Position numbers and translations under genes: made by a program | Part shown: one piece after another, positions 40,992 through 50,025 of the stretch | How positions within the stretch are numbered: position 1 is the stretch's first letter | Layout: the number at the start of each line of letters is the position of its first letter | Assembly (NCBI RefSeq): GCF_018614195.1 | Contig: NZ_JAGGOT010000026.1 | Coordinates: 1 to 57,463, forward strand | DNA: 57,463 nucleotides | Source: Streptomyces sp. ISL-43 | GTDB lineage: Bacteria > Actinomycetota > Actinomycetes > Streptomycetales > Streptomycetaceae | Reading direction: 5' to 3' | Notes under the pieces: model-generated | Seen by the model: only the letters and a program-made list of their open reading frames with translations | What the model was told of the DNA's origin: nothing | Database searches by the model: none

Positions 40992-41933
40992 GTGAAACCC
41001 GTGAAACACGTCATCGCCCTCGATGTGGGCGGCACTGGGATGAAGGCCGCCCTCGTCGCCGACGACGGCACCCTGCTCCACGAGGCGCGCCGGGCCACCG
41101 GCCGCGAGCGTGGCCCCGAAGCCGTCGTCGAGACGATCCAGGACTTCGCCTTCGAACTCCTCGCCCTGGGCCGGGAGCGCTTCGGCACGGCCGCCTCGGC
41201 AGCCGGCGTCGCCGTCCCCGGCATCGTCGACGCCGAGAACGGGATCGCCGTCTACGCGGCGAACCTGGGCTGGCGCGACGTCCCCATGCGCGAACTGCTC
41301 GGCAGACGCCTCGGCGGGATCCCCGTCGCGCTGGGCCACGACGTCCGCACGGGCGGACTCGCCGAGGGCCGCATCGGCGCGGGCCGCGGCGCCGACCGCT
41401 TCCTGTTCGTCCCGCTCGGCACCGGCATCGCCGGCGCCATCGGCATCGCGGGCCGCATCGAAGCCGGCGCGCACGGCTACGCGGGCGAGATCGGCCACAT
41501 CGTGGTCCGCCCCGGCGGCCCCGCCTGCGGCTGCGGCCAGTACGGCTGCCTGGAGACCCTCGCCTCCGCCTCCGCCGTCAGCCGCGCCTGGGCGGCCGCC
41601 TCCGGCGACCCCGAGGCCGACGCCGCCGACTGCGCCAAGGCCGTGGAATCCGGTGACGACGCGGCGAAAGAGGTGTGGCTCGCCGCCATCGGAGCCCTCG
41701 CCGACGGGCTGGTCACCGCGATCACCCTGCTGGACCCGAGCACGCTGATCATCGGTGGCGGCCTGGCCGAGGCCGGGGAAACCTTGTTCACACCACTCCG
41801 GACGGCCGTGGAGGAACGCGTGACGTTCCAGCGGCTGCCCCACATCGTTCCGGCGGCCCTAGGGGACACCGCCGGATGCCTGGGCGCAGGGCTGCTCGCC
41901 TGGGATCTACTCGCCACGGAGGTACCTGCCTGA
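40992..41933 (+). CDS. nagK: N-acetylglucosamine kinase (ROK family)
   Basis: A 313-residue ROK kinase that makes GlcNAc-6-phosphate. The ATP loop is VIALDVGGTGMKAALV, the middle has GHDVRTGGLAEG and LFVPLGTGIAGAIGIAGR. The ROK zinc site is EIGHIVVRPGGPACGCGQYGCLE (His plus three Cys), and IIGGGLAEAG closes the domain. The GTG at 40992 has no ribosome site. A gagact box lies 7 nt upstream, so it may be leaderless. It overlaps nagA by one base (TGATG), so both form an operon. The upstream DasR-like box fits the known GlcNAc regulon. Confidence 0.93.
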   Translation: MKPVKHVIALDVGGTGMKAALVADDGTLLHEARRATGRERGPEAVVETIQDFAFELLALGRERFGTAASAAGVAVPGIVDAENGIAVYAANLGWRDVPMRELLGRRLGGIPVALGHDVRTGGLAEGRIGAGRGADRFLFVPLGTGIAGAIGIAGRIEAGAHGYAGEIGHIVVRPGGPACGCGQYGCLETLASASAVSRAWAAASGDPEADAADCAKAVESGDDAAKEVWLAAIGALADGLVTAITLLDPSTLIIGGGLAEAGETLFTPLRTAVEERVTFQRLPHIVPAALGDTAGCLGAGLLAWDLLATEVPA

Positions 41934-43096
41934 TGTCCGGAAGCGCACATGTGGGCCGCAGCACCGTTCTCTCCGGCGCCGACGTGGTGCTGCCCACCGG
42001 CACCGTGAAGGGCGGGCGGCTCATCGTCGAAGGCGAGCGCATCGCCGGCAGCGCCCGGGAGGACGCGGCCGTCATCGACCTGTCCGGGCACTGGATCGTC
42101 CCCGGCTTCGTCGACATGCACAACCACGGCGGCGGCGGCGCCTCCTTCACCTCCGGCACCGCCGAGGAGGTCCTCAAGGGCGTACGGACCCACCGCGAGC
42201 ACGGCACCACCACGCTGGTCGCCTCCACCGTCACCGGCGACCTCGACGAGCTCGCCCGCCGCGCGGGACTGCTCCGCGAGCTGACCCAGCAGGGCGACAT
42301 CGCGGGCATCCACTTCGAGGGGCCGTTCATCAACGCCTGCCGCAAGGGCGCGCACAAGGAAGACCTCCTGCGCGACCCCGACCCGGCCGAGGTCCGCAAG
42401 CTGATCGACGCCTCGCACGGCACCGCCCGCATGTTCACTCTCGCCACCGAGCTCCCCGGCGGCCTGGACTCCGTACGGCTGCTGGCCGAGCACGGGGTCA
42501 TCGCCGCGATCGGCCACACGGACTCCACGTACGAGCAGACCCTCCAGGCCATCGACGCGGGCGCGACCGTGGCCACCCACCTCTACAACGCGATGCCGGG
42601 CCTGGAACACCGCGCCCCGGGCCCGATCGCGGCGCTGCTGGAGGACGAGCGGGTCACCGTCGAGCTGATCAACGACGGCACCCACCTGCACCCGGCCATG
42701 CTGGAGCTGGCCTTCCACCACGCGGGCGCCCACCGCGTGGCGCTGATCACCGACGCGATGGACGCGGCCGGCTTCGGCGACGGGATCTACCACCTCGGTC
42801 CGCTGGAGGTCGAGGTCAAGGAGGGCGTGGCCCGCCTCGTCGAGGGCGGCTCCATCGCCGGCTCCACCCTCACCCTGGACACCGCCTTCAAACGGTCCGT
42901 CACCCTCGACAAGCTCCCCGTCGAGTCCGTGGTCCAGGCGATCTCCGCCAACCCGGCCAAGCTGATCGGCGTGTACGACCAGGTCGGCTCCCTGGAGCCC
43001 GGCAAGTACGCGGACCTCGTCGTCCTGGACGCCGCCTTCGACGTCAAGGGCGTCATGCGGCGCGGCGAATGGATCACCAGCCCGGTCAAGGCGTAG
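41933..43096 (+). CDS. nagA: N-acetylglucosamine-6-phosphate deacetylase
   Basis: A 387-residue amidohydrolase giving glucosamine 6-phosphate and acetate. The metal site begins VPGFVDMHNHGGGG, continues GIHFEGPFINACRKGAH (Glu), GHTDSTYEQT and ATHLYNAMPGLEHRAPGPI, and the catalytic Asp is in ALITDAMDAAG. The length and ending (YDQVGSLEPGKYADLVVLD) are typical of NagA. Its ATG overlaps the nagK stop, with ggagg upstream. It handles both imported GlcNAc and GlcNAc-6-phosphate from MurQ. Confidence 0.96.
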   Translation: MSGSAHVGRSTVLSGADVVLPTGTVKGGRLIVEGERIAGSAREDAAVIDLSGHWIVPGFVDMHNHGGGGASFTSGTAEEVLKGVRTHREHGTTTLVASTVTGDLDELARRAGLLRELTQQGDIAGIHFEGPFINACRKGAHKEDLLRDPDPAEVRKLIDASHGTARMFTLATELPGGLDSVRLLAEHGVIAAIGHTDSTYEQTLQAIDAGATVATHLYNAMPGLEHRAPGPIAALLEDERVTVELINDGTHLHPAMLELAFHHAGAHRVALITDAMDAAGFGDGIYHLGPLEVEVKEGVARLVEGGSIAGSTLTLDTAFKRSVTLDKLPVESVVQAISANPAKLIGVYDQVGSLEPGKYADLVVLDAAFDVKGVMRRGEWITSPVKA

Positions 43097-43155
43097 CCGC
43101 CGCCGACGCCCTGAGCGGGCGTCACGGCAGCCCCTGAGCAGGCATCACGGGCGGG

Positions 43156-43184
43156 GCGGCCGGTCCGGGCACCGGACCGGCCGC
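43156..43184 (+). terminator. Terminator after nagKA
   Basis: A perfect 12-bp stem (gcggccggtccg with its complement) and loop ggcac lie 60 bases past the nagA stop, followed by ctccttccc. Confidence 0.8.
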
Positions 43185-43265
43185 CTCCTTCCCCCGGCTA
43201 CCGCCCGGCGGCGCCTCCTGGCATGATCCCGGCACACCCCGAGACCGAGGCGACCGAGGCTTGCC

Positions 43266-44186
43266 ATGATCCTGACCGTGACGCTCAACACCGCGCTCGA
43301 CGTCACCTACCGCGTCCCGAGGCTGCACGCGCACGCCTCCCACCGCGTCAGCGACGTCGCCGAACGCCCCGGCGGCAAGGGCCTCAACGTCGCCCGCGTC
43401 CTGGCGGCGCTCGGCCACGAGGTGACCGCGACCGGCTTCGCGGGCGGCCGCACGGGAGCCGTCGTACGCGAGCTGCTCGCCGGCTCCCCCGGCGTGCGCG
43501 ACGAGCTGGTCCCCTGCGCGGGCACCACCCGGCGCACCCTCGCCGTCGTCGACGAGGCCTCGGGCGACACCACGCAGTTCAACGAGCCGGGACCGCTGAT
43601 CACCCCGGCCGAGTGGTCCGGGTTCCTCTCCCGCTACGAAGCCCTGCTCGCGGGCGGCGCCCGAGCCGTGGCCCTGTGCGGCAGCCTGCCCCCCGGCGTC
43701 CCCGTCGGCGCCTACGCCGTCCTCGTACGGGCGGCCCGCGCGGCCGGCGTGCCCGTGCTCCTGGACACCAGCGGCGAGGCCCTGCGGCGCGGGGTCGCCG
43801 CCCGCCCCGACATGATCAAACCGAACGCCGCCGAGCTCGCGGAGCTGACCGGATCCCGAGACCCGCTGCCCGCCACCCGAGACGCCCGCCGGCGCGGCGC
43901 CCACGCCGTGATCACCTCGCTCGGCCCGGACGGCCTGCTCGCCGCCACCGCCCAGGGCGCCTGGCGAGCGACCCCGCCCCGCATCCTGGCGGGCAACCCC
44001 ACCGGCGCCGGCGACTCCGCTGTCGCGGGCCTGCTCTCCGCCCTCACCGAGGGCCTGGACTGGCCGGACCGCCTGACCCGCGCGGTCGCCCTCTCGGCGG
44101 CCACGGTCCTGGCTCCCGCCGCGGGAGAGTTCGACCCCCGCACCTACGAGGAGGTACGGGGGTCGGTGAAGGTGACAGCCGGCTAG
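43266..44186 (+). CDS. PfkB-family sugar-phosphate kinase (1-phosphofructokinase-like)
   Basis: A 306-residue ribokinase-fold kinase. It opens ILTVTLNTALDVTYRVP, has the PfkB motif 1 region RPGGKGLNVARVLAALG, ALCGSLPPGVP, KPNAAELAELTG and the C-terminal catalytic NPTGAGDSAVAGLL (GAGD with the base Asp). This start is that of 1-phosphofructokinase and tagatose-6-phosphate kinase. The exact sugar is not fixed by sequence. It is on the same strand as nagKA after a terminator, so it may use its own promoter. Confidence 0.87.
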   Translation: MILTVTLNTALDVTYRVPRLHAHASHRVSDVAERPGGKGLNVARVLAALGHEVTATGFAGGRTGAVVRELLAGSPGVRDELVPCAGTTRRTLAVVDEASGDTTQFNEPGPLITPAEWSGFLSRYEALLAGGARAVALCGSLPPGVPVGAYAVLVRAARAAGVPVLLDTSGEALRRGVAARPDMIKPNAAELAELTGSRDPLPATRDARRRGAHAVITSLGPDGLLAATAQGAWRATPPRILAGNPTGAGDSAVAGLLSALTEGLDWPDRLTRAVALSAATVLAPAAGEFDPRTYEEVRGSVKVTAG

Positions 44187-44242
44187 CGCTGCGACCGGCA
44201 CAGCACTAGACGGGCCGGGCCCCTGGGAGGCCGGCCACCCGC

Positions 44243-45253
44243 TCAGCCCTGCTGGATCCACAGCTGGTCGATGTTGACCTGGCACTTGTTGCCGGTCTCG
44301 CACGACAGCTTGATCGTGTTGGTGCCCTTGGTGAGGGTCACCGGGCCCCAGGTGGACTGCCAGCCCTTCTCCCAGTCGCCCTTGGGCGAGTTGGTGAAGT
44401 TGCGCATGCTCAGCGGCGAGCCGTTGGGCTTGCCGTTCACCGCGAGGGTGCCGTTCGCCTCCTCGCCGGGGATGCCGAAGCGCACGTAGAGCCGGTAGTT
44501 GCCCTCCTTGGGCACGTCCAGCGTCCAGGTCACCGCAGCACCGGGCTGGTTGAACTGGCCGACGTACTGGCCGCTCGCGCTCTTCGCGCCCGGCACCGTG
44601 TTCTCCAGCTTGGCGCCGCCGCTGATCACCATGCCCGGGCCGCCCGCGTCACCCTTGGGCAGCTCGGGCGCCACCGACGGGGAACCGCTCGGCTGGCCCG
44701 AGGGGACCTGCGGGGCCGACGACTGGCCCTGGGAGTTGCCCCCGGCGTCGTCGTTCTTGTCCTTGTCCTTGTCGCCGAAGGCCACCGCCGCGCCGATGCC
44801 GATCGCGACCGCGGCGACCACCGCGACGGCCGCGATGAGCATGCCCTTGCGGCTGGACCCGCCGCCGCCACCGCCGTGGCCGCCGCCGTGGGGCCCGACG
44901 GGCTGCGGGGCCTGCTGCTGCGGCGGAACCCCGTAGCCGCCCGCCTGGAGCGCCTCGGGGGCCTTGTACTGCGCCTGGTAGGCCTGGGGCTGCTGCTGCG
45001 GCGGAACCTGCCCGCGCTGGCCGCCGTAGGGCCGGTCACCGACCGTGCGGACCTGGTTGTACGAGGTCCGGGGCACGCCCGGCTGCGCACCGCCTGGCTG
45101 ACCGCCGGCGGGCCCGGGGTAGCCGTACCCACCGGGCTGGCCCGGCGGGGTGGCTCCGGCGGCCTGGCCGTCCGCGTAGAGGTAGCCGAACGGATCGTCG
45201 TCCTCGGGCTGGTTCGCCCCACCGTTCGGGCTGTTGTTCGCGGGCGTCGTCAT
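44243..45253 (-). CDS. Membrane-anchored CBM35-like carbohydrate-binding protein
   Basis: A 336-residue protein. Residues 1-130 are a cytoplasmic Gly/Pro/Gln-rich low-complexity region (repeats such as VPPQQQ). One membrane helix (about 138-160: MLIAAVAVVAAVAIGIGAAVAF) is followed by a charged linker and a Ser/Pro stretch. The C-terminal 130 residues form a jelly-roll-like domain (AAVTWTLDVPKEGNYRLYVRFGIPG, GWQSTWGPVTLTKGTNTIKLSCETGNKCQVNIDQLWIQ) resembling CBM35/CBM6 sugar-binding modules. It is probably displayed outside the membrane, binding cell-wall or environmental glycan. The ATG has ggag upstream. It ends 57 bases from the convergent kinase. Confidence 0.82.
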   Translation of the reverse strand: MTTPANNSPNGGANQPEDDDPFGYLYADGQAAGATPPGQPGGYGYPGPAGGQPGGAQPGVPRTSYNQVRTVGDRPYGGQRGQVPPQQQPQAYQAQYKAPEALQAGGYGVPPQQQAPQPVGPHGGGHGGGGGGSSRKGMLIAAVAVVAAVAIGIGAAVAFGDKDKDKNDDAGGNSQGQSSAPQVPSGQPSGSPSVAPELPKGDAGGPGMVISGGAKLENTVPGAKSASGQYVGQFNQPGAAVTWTLDVPKEGNYRLYVRFGIPGEEANGTLAVNGKPNGSPLSMRNFTNSPKGDWEKGWQSTWGPVTLTKGTNTIKLSCETGNKCQVNIDQLWIQQG

Positions 45254-45321
45254 CGCAGGTCACTCCTTTCGACCGCGGCGAGCCTACCCCGAACAGGTGC
45301 GCCCACGGGTGGCCCGCGACC

Positions 45322-47076
45322 TCACCCGGCCCGCCGGTGGGCCTTGGAGCGGGACCGCTTCTCGATGTACATCCGCTGGTCGGCGGAGCGCAGGACCTCG
45401 TCCGCGGACATCCCGCAGCTCGCCCAGCCGATGCCGAAACTCGCTCCCACGCGGACCGCGCGGCCGTCCACCCGGATCGGCGGGATGATCGCGTTGCGCA
45501 GGCGGACGGCGAGGTCGGCGGCGTCGGCGGCGCCCAGGCCGTCGGCCAGGACGACGAACTCGTCACCACCCAGCCGGGCGACCGTGTCACCGTCCCTGAC
45601 CCCGGTCGTCAGCCGCCGGGCCACCTCGATCAGGACCGCGTCGCCGGTGTGGTGCCCGAACCGGTCGTTGATCGACTTGAAGCCGTCGAGGTCGCAGAAG
45701 AGCACCGCGAGCCCCTTCGTACCGTCGTCGATGTCGGTCGCGGGCGCGACCGTGTGCACGTGGTGGTCGTACGGGCCCGCCCCCGCGGGACCGGCCCCGT
45801 GACCGGCCGAGCCCCCGGGGCCGCCGGGAAACTCGAAGGGGTCGGGGAAGCCGTCGGGCCGAAACCCGTGCTCGCCGGAGCCCGTGCCCGCTCCCGAGCC
45901 CGCTCCCTGGCCCGTGCCCTGTCCCGGGATGCCGTCCGCCGCGGGCCGGCCCTCGAAAGCCGCGTCCAGCGCCTCCACGGCGGTGGCGCGCACCGACTGC
46001 GGGCGGCGGCACAGCCGGGCCCCGAGCCGGGCGCGCAGCTCGGCGCCGTTGGGCAGGCCGGTCAGCGAGTCGTGGCTGGCCCGGTGGGCGAGCTGGAGTT
46101 CGTGCCGCTTGCGCTCCTCGATGTCCTCGACGTGGGTGAGGAGGAACCGGGGCCCGTCGGCGGCGTCCGCGACCACGGAGTTGCGCAGCGACACCCAGAC
46201 GTACGTACCGTCGCGCCGGCCCAGGCGCAGCTCCGCGCGGCCGCCCTCGGCGGAGGTGCGCAGCAGGGTGCCGATGTCCTCGGGGTGCACGAGGTCGGAG
46301 AAGGAATAGCGGCGCAGCACGGAGGCGGGCCGCCCGAGCAGCCGGCACAGGGCGTCGTTGGTGCGCAGCAGGCGCCCGTGCTGGTCGCCGCCCATCTCGG
46401 CGATGGCCATGCCGCTGGGCGCGTACTCGAAGGCCTGGCGGAACGACTCTTCGCTGGCACGCAGGGCCTGCTGCTCGCGCTCCAGCCGGACCAGGGCCCG
46501 CTGCATGTTCGCGCGAAGGCGGGCATTGCTGATCGCAATCGCGGCCTGGAACGCGTACATCTGGAGCGCCTCGCGGCCCCACGCGCCGGGGCGTCGCCCG
46601 TTGCGCGGGCGGTCCACCGAGACGACGCCGAGCAGCTCGCCGCCGGAGGCGTACATGGGGGCGTAGAGCCGGTCCTCGGGATGCCATTCGTCTTCGAAGC
46701 GCGGATCGGGGCCGTCCGTATGCCACTGGGGGACGTCGTCCTCCATGAGGACCCAGCCCTCGGTGTGCGGGATGAAGCGCAGGCCGTCCCAGTTCTCGCC
46801 CATCGTCAGGCGGCGCTCCCAGGAGGCGCGCGAGCCGACCCGCCCGGTGATCAGGGCTTCGGCGGCGGGATCCCCGGCGAAGGCGGCGACGACCAGATCA
46901 CCGTCGGGGCGTACGAGGTTGACACAGGCGAGTTCGTAGCCGAGGCCCACGACGATGCCGTCCACGACGGTCTGCAGGGTGTCGGCCAGGCTCCGGGCCG
47001 TATTGAGCTCGGCCACTACTTGGTGTAGCTGCCGCAGGGTCGCAAGACGGACGTACGGCTCCGACTCGGTCTCCAT
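45322..47076 (-). CDS. cdgB: GAF-PAS-GGDEF diguanylate cyclase
   Basis: A 584-residue enzyme that makes cyclic di-GMP from GTP. Order of domains: GAF at about 15-190 (LHQVVAELNTARSLADTLQTVVDGIV), PAS at about 215-340 (SEESFRQAFEYAPSGMAIAEM), then GGDEF with the active site VARLGGDEFVVLADG (about 500). The RxxD inhibitory site is not evident. A 60-residue Gly/Ser/Pro-rich insertion sits between the PAS end and the cyclase core. The layout and synteny match CdgB of S. coelicolor, a BldD target that affects aerial development. The ATG at 47076 was chosen for its ggggag site. A palindrome GTG-N6-GTCAC lies 128 bases upstream. Confidence 0.9.
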   Translation of the reverse strand: METESEPYVRLATLRQLHQVVAELNTARSLADTLQTVVDGIVVGLGYELACVNLVRPDGDLVVAAFAGDPAAEALITGRVGSRASWERRLTMGENWDGLRFIPHTEGWVLMEDDVPQWHTDGPDPRFEDEWHPEDRLYAPMYASGGELLGVVSVDRPRNGRRPGAWGREALQMYAFQAAIAISNARLRANMQRALVRLEREQQALRASEESFRQAFEYAPSGMAIAEMGGDQHGRLLRTNDALCRLLGRPASVLRRYSFSDLVHPEDIGTLLRTSAEGGRAELRLGRRDGTYVWVSLRNSVVADAADGPRFLLTHVEDIEERKRHELQLAHRASHDSLTGLPNGAELRARLGARLCRRPQSVRATAVEALDAAFEGRPAADGIPGQGTGQGAGSGAGTGSGEHGFRPDGFPDPFEFPGGPGGSAGHGAGPAGAGPYDHHVHTVAPATDIDDGTKGLAVLFCDLDGFKSINDRFGHHTGDAVLIEVARRLTTGVRDGDTVARLGGDEFVVLADGLGAADAADLAVRLRNAIIPPIRVDGRAVRVGASFGIGWASCGMSADEVLRSADQRMYIEKRSRSKAHRRAG

Positions 47077-47202
47077 TGCTCGCTCTCCCCGAGACCTCGA
47101 CAGCAACTCCAGGTTTGTCATCGGCGTTTCGTTGCGGTGTCCTGTCCACTGAATCACAGTGAGCTGTGCGGCAGGTACACAGGGTCAACAAATCTTGCCC
47201 TC

Positions 47203-47218
47203 TGTGACTCAAGTCACA
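47203..47218 (-). promoter_or_regulatory. Crp-like palindrome upstream of cdgB
   Basis: tgtgact-ca-agtcaca is a perfect inverted repeat and fits the Streptomyces Crp site GTG-N6-G-N-CAC (gtg-actcaa-g-t-cac). It lies between cdgB and the divergent flavin reductase gene. Confidence 0.6.
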
Positions 47219-47401
47219 TGAGATGAATAAAGGTGCACGTGTCACCGGTCCATGGCCGGTTTTCTACCGGTCGGTTGCCGACGCCTCACCGGTGCGTTCC
47301 CGGGAGCAAACGATACGCATGGGCCTAGGCCAAGGGGCGGGGGCGCGGCTCGGACCTCAGCCCGATGCGCCGCGCGAGAGGGCGACAGTAGCGTCCCCAC
47401 T

Positions 47402-47971
47402 GTGCCGAACACGACCCCTGCGACAACGCTGCCCGAGCCCACACCCCATCCTGAGGGGGTGAGCAACGACGAGTTCCGGGCCGCGATGTCCCGACTGGCG
47501 GCGGGCGTGAGTCTGATCACCGCACACGAGCCCGCGCTGAGGGCCGGCGGCCCGCGCGGTGAGGACGTCGGCATGACGGCCACCGCCTTCATGTCCGTGT
47601 CCATGGACCCGCCCCTGGTCCTCGTCAGCCTGCGCGAGGGCTCCCGGATGGACGACCTGCTGGCGGAGCAGCCCCTGTGGGCGGTATCGGTACTCGCCGA
47701 CAGCCAGCTCCAGATCGCGAGCCGCTTCGCGATGAAGGGCCGCATCAGCGACCGTCTGCTCTTCGCGGACGTCCCCCGCACCCGGGGCGAGATCTCCGGC
47801 GCCCCGCTCCTGTCGGGGGCCCTGGCCACCCTGGAATGCCGCACGGAGAACCGGGTCGAGGCGGGCGACCACACCCTGGTGATCGGCCGCGTCCTGGCCG
47901 CCGCCCAGCCGTCGCCGGACTCCCCGCCGCTGACGTACTTCCGCGGGCGCTACCGGCACCTGGCGCCGTAG
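47402..47971 (+). CDS. Flavin reductase family protein
   Basis: A 189-residue FMN-binding flavin reductase-like protein. It shows DEFRAAMSRLAAGVSLITA, the FMN-binding part VGMTATAFMSVSMDPPLVLVSLREGSRMDDLL, and WAVSVLADSQLQIASRFAMKGR. The end PLTYFRGRYRHL is a common signature of this family (NADH:FMN oxidoreductase partners of two-component monooxygenases). The GTG at 47402 follows TAGCGT by 7 nt with no ribosome site, so the message is probably leaderless. A partner monooxygenase is not adjacent. Confidence 0.87.
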   Translation: MPNTTPATTLPEPTPHPEGVSNDEFRAAMSRLAAGVSLITAHEPALRAGGPRGEDVGMTATAFMSVSMDPPLVLVSLREGSRMDDLLAEQPLWAVSVLADSQLQIASRFAMKGRISDRLLFADVPRTRGEISGAPLLSGALATLECRTENRVEAGDHTLVIGRVLAAAQPSPDSPPLTYFRGRYRHLAP

Positions 47972-48033
47972 GGGCGGGACGGGCCGCAGGCCACGCGCCC
48001 CCGGGCGCAGCTGGGCGGACGCCGCCGGGCGCG

Positions 48034-48459
48034 TTACCAGTCCCGCGCGTTGCGGCCCCGCTTGGTCTCGCCGCGGGCCTTCTTCTCGCGCAGCCGGCGC
48101 TCGTTGATCCCCCGGGGGATCTTCGTCGCCCGCCGCGCCTTGGGCGGCGGCGCGGTCGCCTCCGCCAGGAGCGCGGCCAGCCGGACCAGCGCCATCTCCC
48201 GGTTGCGCAGCTGGGAGCGGTGCTCGGAGGCCCGTACCGTCACCACCCCGTCGACCAGGCGGGACGCGAGGCGCTCCAGCGCCCGCTCCTTCCACACCTC
48301 CGGCAGCGCCTTCGTCGCCGCGACGTCGAAGAGCAGCTCCGCGCGCGAGTCGGAGGTGTTCACGTGCTGGCCGCCCGGTCCTGAGGACCGCGAGAAGCGC
48401 CAGGCGAGCTCGCCCTCGGGGAGCACGACCGAACCGCGGATGACATAGGGACCAGGCAT
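48034..48459 (-). CDS. arfB: Alternative ribosome-rescue hydrolase ArfB
   Basis: A 141-residue peptidyl-tRNA hydrolase that frees stalled ribosomes in place of tmRNA. The catalytic GGQ is in FSRSSGPGGQHVNTSDSRAEL. The basic tail PKARRATKIPRGINERRLREKKARGETKRGRNARDW enters the empty mRNA channel, a feature of ArfB and not of the longer release factors. It stands alone and converges with the flavin reductase gene. Confidence 0.94.
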   Translation of the reverse strand: MPGPYVIRGSVVLPEGELAWRFSRSSGPGGQHVNTSDSRAELLFDVAATKALPEVWKERALERLASRLVDGVVTVRASEHRSQLRNREMALVRLAALLAEATAPPPKARRATKIPRGINERRLREKKARGETKRGRNARDW

Positions 48460-48711
48460 GCCCCCTATGATCCGCCCCCGCGCGGGCCCCCGTCACCCGT
48501 ATTTCGCAAGGGCGCTCGATCCGTACGTGCGGACGGGCGGCCCGTCCGCACGTCCGCACGTACGGCCGTCCGTGCGTCCTTCCGGGCAATTTGCCGACGC
48601 CGGAACCTAGCGGGCCTCTCCCCGCGTTAGGGAGGTCAGCGGTAACTTGGGCGCTCTCGCGGTCATACGACAAGTGAGACCAAGTGAGACTAGGAAGGGA
48701 CACCAGTCACC

Positions 48712-49287
48712 ATGGCAGTAAGCCTCTCCAAGGGCGGAAACGTCTCGCTCAGCAAGGAGGCCCCGGGCCTCGCGGCCGTCACCGTCGGCCTCGGCTGGGA
48801 CGTTCGCACGACGACCGGTGTCGACTTCGACCTGGACGCCTCCGCCATCGCGGTCACCCCGCTCGGCAAGGTCGTCTCCGACGGCCACTTCGTCTTCTTC
48901 AACAACAAGTCCACCCCGGACCAGACCATCGTCCACACCGGTGACAACCGCACCGGCGAGGGCTCCGGCGACGACGAGTCCATCAACGTCAACCTGGCCG
49001 GCCTCCCCGCCGACGTGGACAAGATCGTCTTCCCGGTCTCCATCTACGACGCCGAGACCCGCAGCCAGAACTTCGGCCAGGTCCGCAACGCGTACATCCG
49101 CGTCGTGAACCAGGCCGGCGGCGCCGAGATCGCCCGCTACGACCTCTCCGAGGACGCGGCGACCGAGACCGCCATGGTCTTCGGCGAGCTCTACCGCAAC
49201 GGCGCCGAGTGGAAGTTCCGCGCCGTCGGCCAGGGCTACGCCTCGGGCCTGACCGGCATCGCCCAGGACTTCGGCGTCAACGTCTGA
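48712..49287 (+). CDS. terD: TerD-family protein
   Basis: A 191-residue TerD protein. It reads [48 protein letters not shown], the acidic Ca2+ site [21 protein letters not shown], and ends [33 protein letters not shown]. TerD proteins bind calcium, are tied to tellurite resistance, and affect differentiation in Streptomyces. No other ter genes are adjacent. The leader has aggaaggga 9 nt or so before the ATG, indicating strong expression. Confidence 0.96.
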   Translation: MAVSLSKGGNVSLSKEAPGLAAVTVGLGWDVRTTTGVDFDLDASAIAVTPLGKVVSDGHFVFFNNKSTPDQTIVHTGDNRTGEGSGDDESINVNLAGLPADVDKIVFPVSIYDAETRSQNFGQVRNAYIRVVNQAGGAEIARYDLSEDAATETAMVFGELYRNGAEWKFRAVGQGYASGLTGIAQDFGVNV

Positions 49288-49407
49288 GTCCGACCCAGGG
49301 CCGACCGGCCCGGGGCGACCGGCCGGGCACGACCCGCCGGGCATGAAACGCGTGGCGGCGGCCGGCCGAGCCCGGCCGGCCGGCGCCACGCGGGCGTCAC
49401 GCCGGCC

Positions 49408-49442
49408 GAAGCCCCCTCCCGGCCGTCCGGGGAGGGGGCTTC
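49408..49442 (+). terminator. Terminator of terD
   Basis: A perfect 13-bp stem (gaagccccctccc/gggagggggcttc) with a 9-nt loop. It ends just before the -10 box of the GNAT gene. Confidence 0.88.
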
Positions 49443-49457
49443 GCTACCGTTCGGTAG

Positions 49458-49985
49458 GTGATCCTCCTCCCGCTCGCCCCCGTCGAGGACGGCGCCCTAC
49501 CGGGCCCGGTCCTCACCGAAATCGCCACGCTCTACGCGACCAACCACGCGTTCTTCGAGCTCAGCGGAGATTTCCCCCACCCCGGCCGCATCACGGTCGA
49601 ACAGGTCGCCGCCGCCCTCGCCGACGAGCTCGCCCACGACGGCGCCGAGATCCTCCTCGCCCGCTCCGCCGGCCGCCTCGTAGGCCTGGCCGCCACCCTC
49701 GCCCACCACCCCGATCCGGCCTCCGAGGACCCGGACCCGTGGATCGGGCTGCTGCTCGTCGACGCCACCGCGCACCGCGAGGGGTACGGCCGGACCCTGG
49801 CCTCCCTGGTCGAGGACCGCTTCCGCGCCGCCGGCCGCTCGGGCGTGCGCATCGCCGTACTCGACAACAACCCCAAGGCCCTCGCGTTCTGGCAGGCCCA
49901 GGGGTACGTGCCCCTGCGCCACGGCGCCGACCGCGAGGCGGGGCGCCCCTGCACGGTCCTGCGCAAGCCGCTCCAACAGCCGTAA
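49458..49985 (+). CDS. GNAT-family N-acetyltransferase
   Basis: A 175-residue GNAT enzyme. The core runs EILLARSAGRLVGLAATLA, WIGLLLVDATAHREGYGRTLASLVEDRF with the CoA loop REGYGR, and GVRIAVLDNNPKALAFWQAQGYVP with the usual Asn-Tyr end. The substrate is not known. The GTG at 49458 follows TACCGT by 7 nt, indicating a leaderless mRNA. It is convergent with the M1 peptidase. Confidence 0.88.
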   Translation: MILLPLAPVEDGALPGPVLTEIATLYATNHAFFELSGDFPHPGRITVEQVAAALADELAHDGAEILLARSAGRLVGLAATLAHHPDPASEDPDPWIGLLLVDATAHREGYGRTLASLVEDRFRAAGRSGVRIAVLDNNPKALAFWQAQGYVPLRHGADREAGRPCTVLRKPLQQP

Positions 49986-50025
49986 GCGCGTCGGGGGCCG
50001 CCTGGGGACGTGGCGCGGGCGTCGC

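Noticed and set aside
47160..47240. A BldD box before cdgB
   Set aside because: CdgB is a BldD target in S. coelicolor, but the obvious palindrome fits a Crp site better and I could not place the BldD consensus with confidence.
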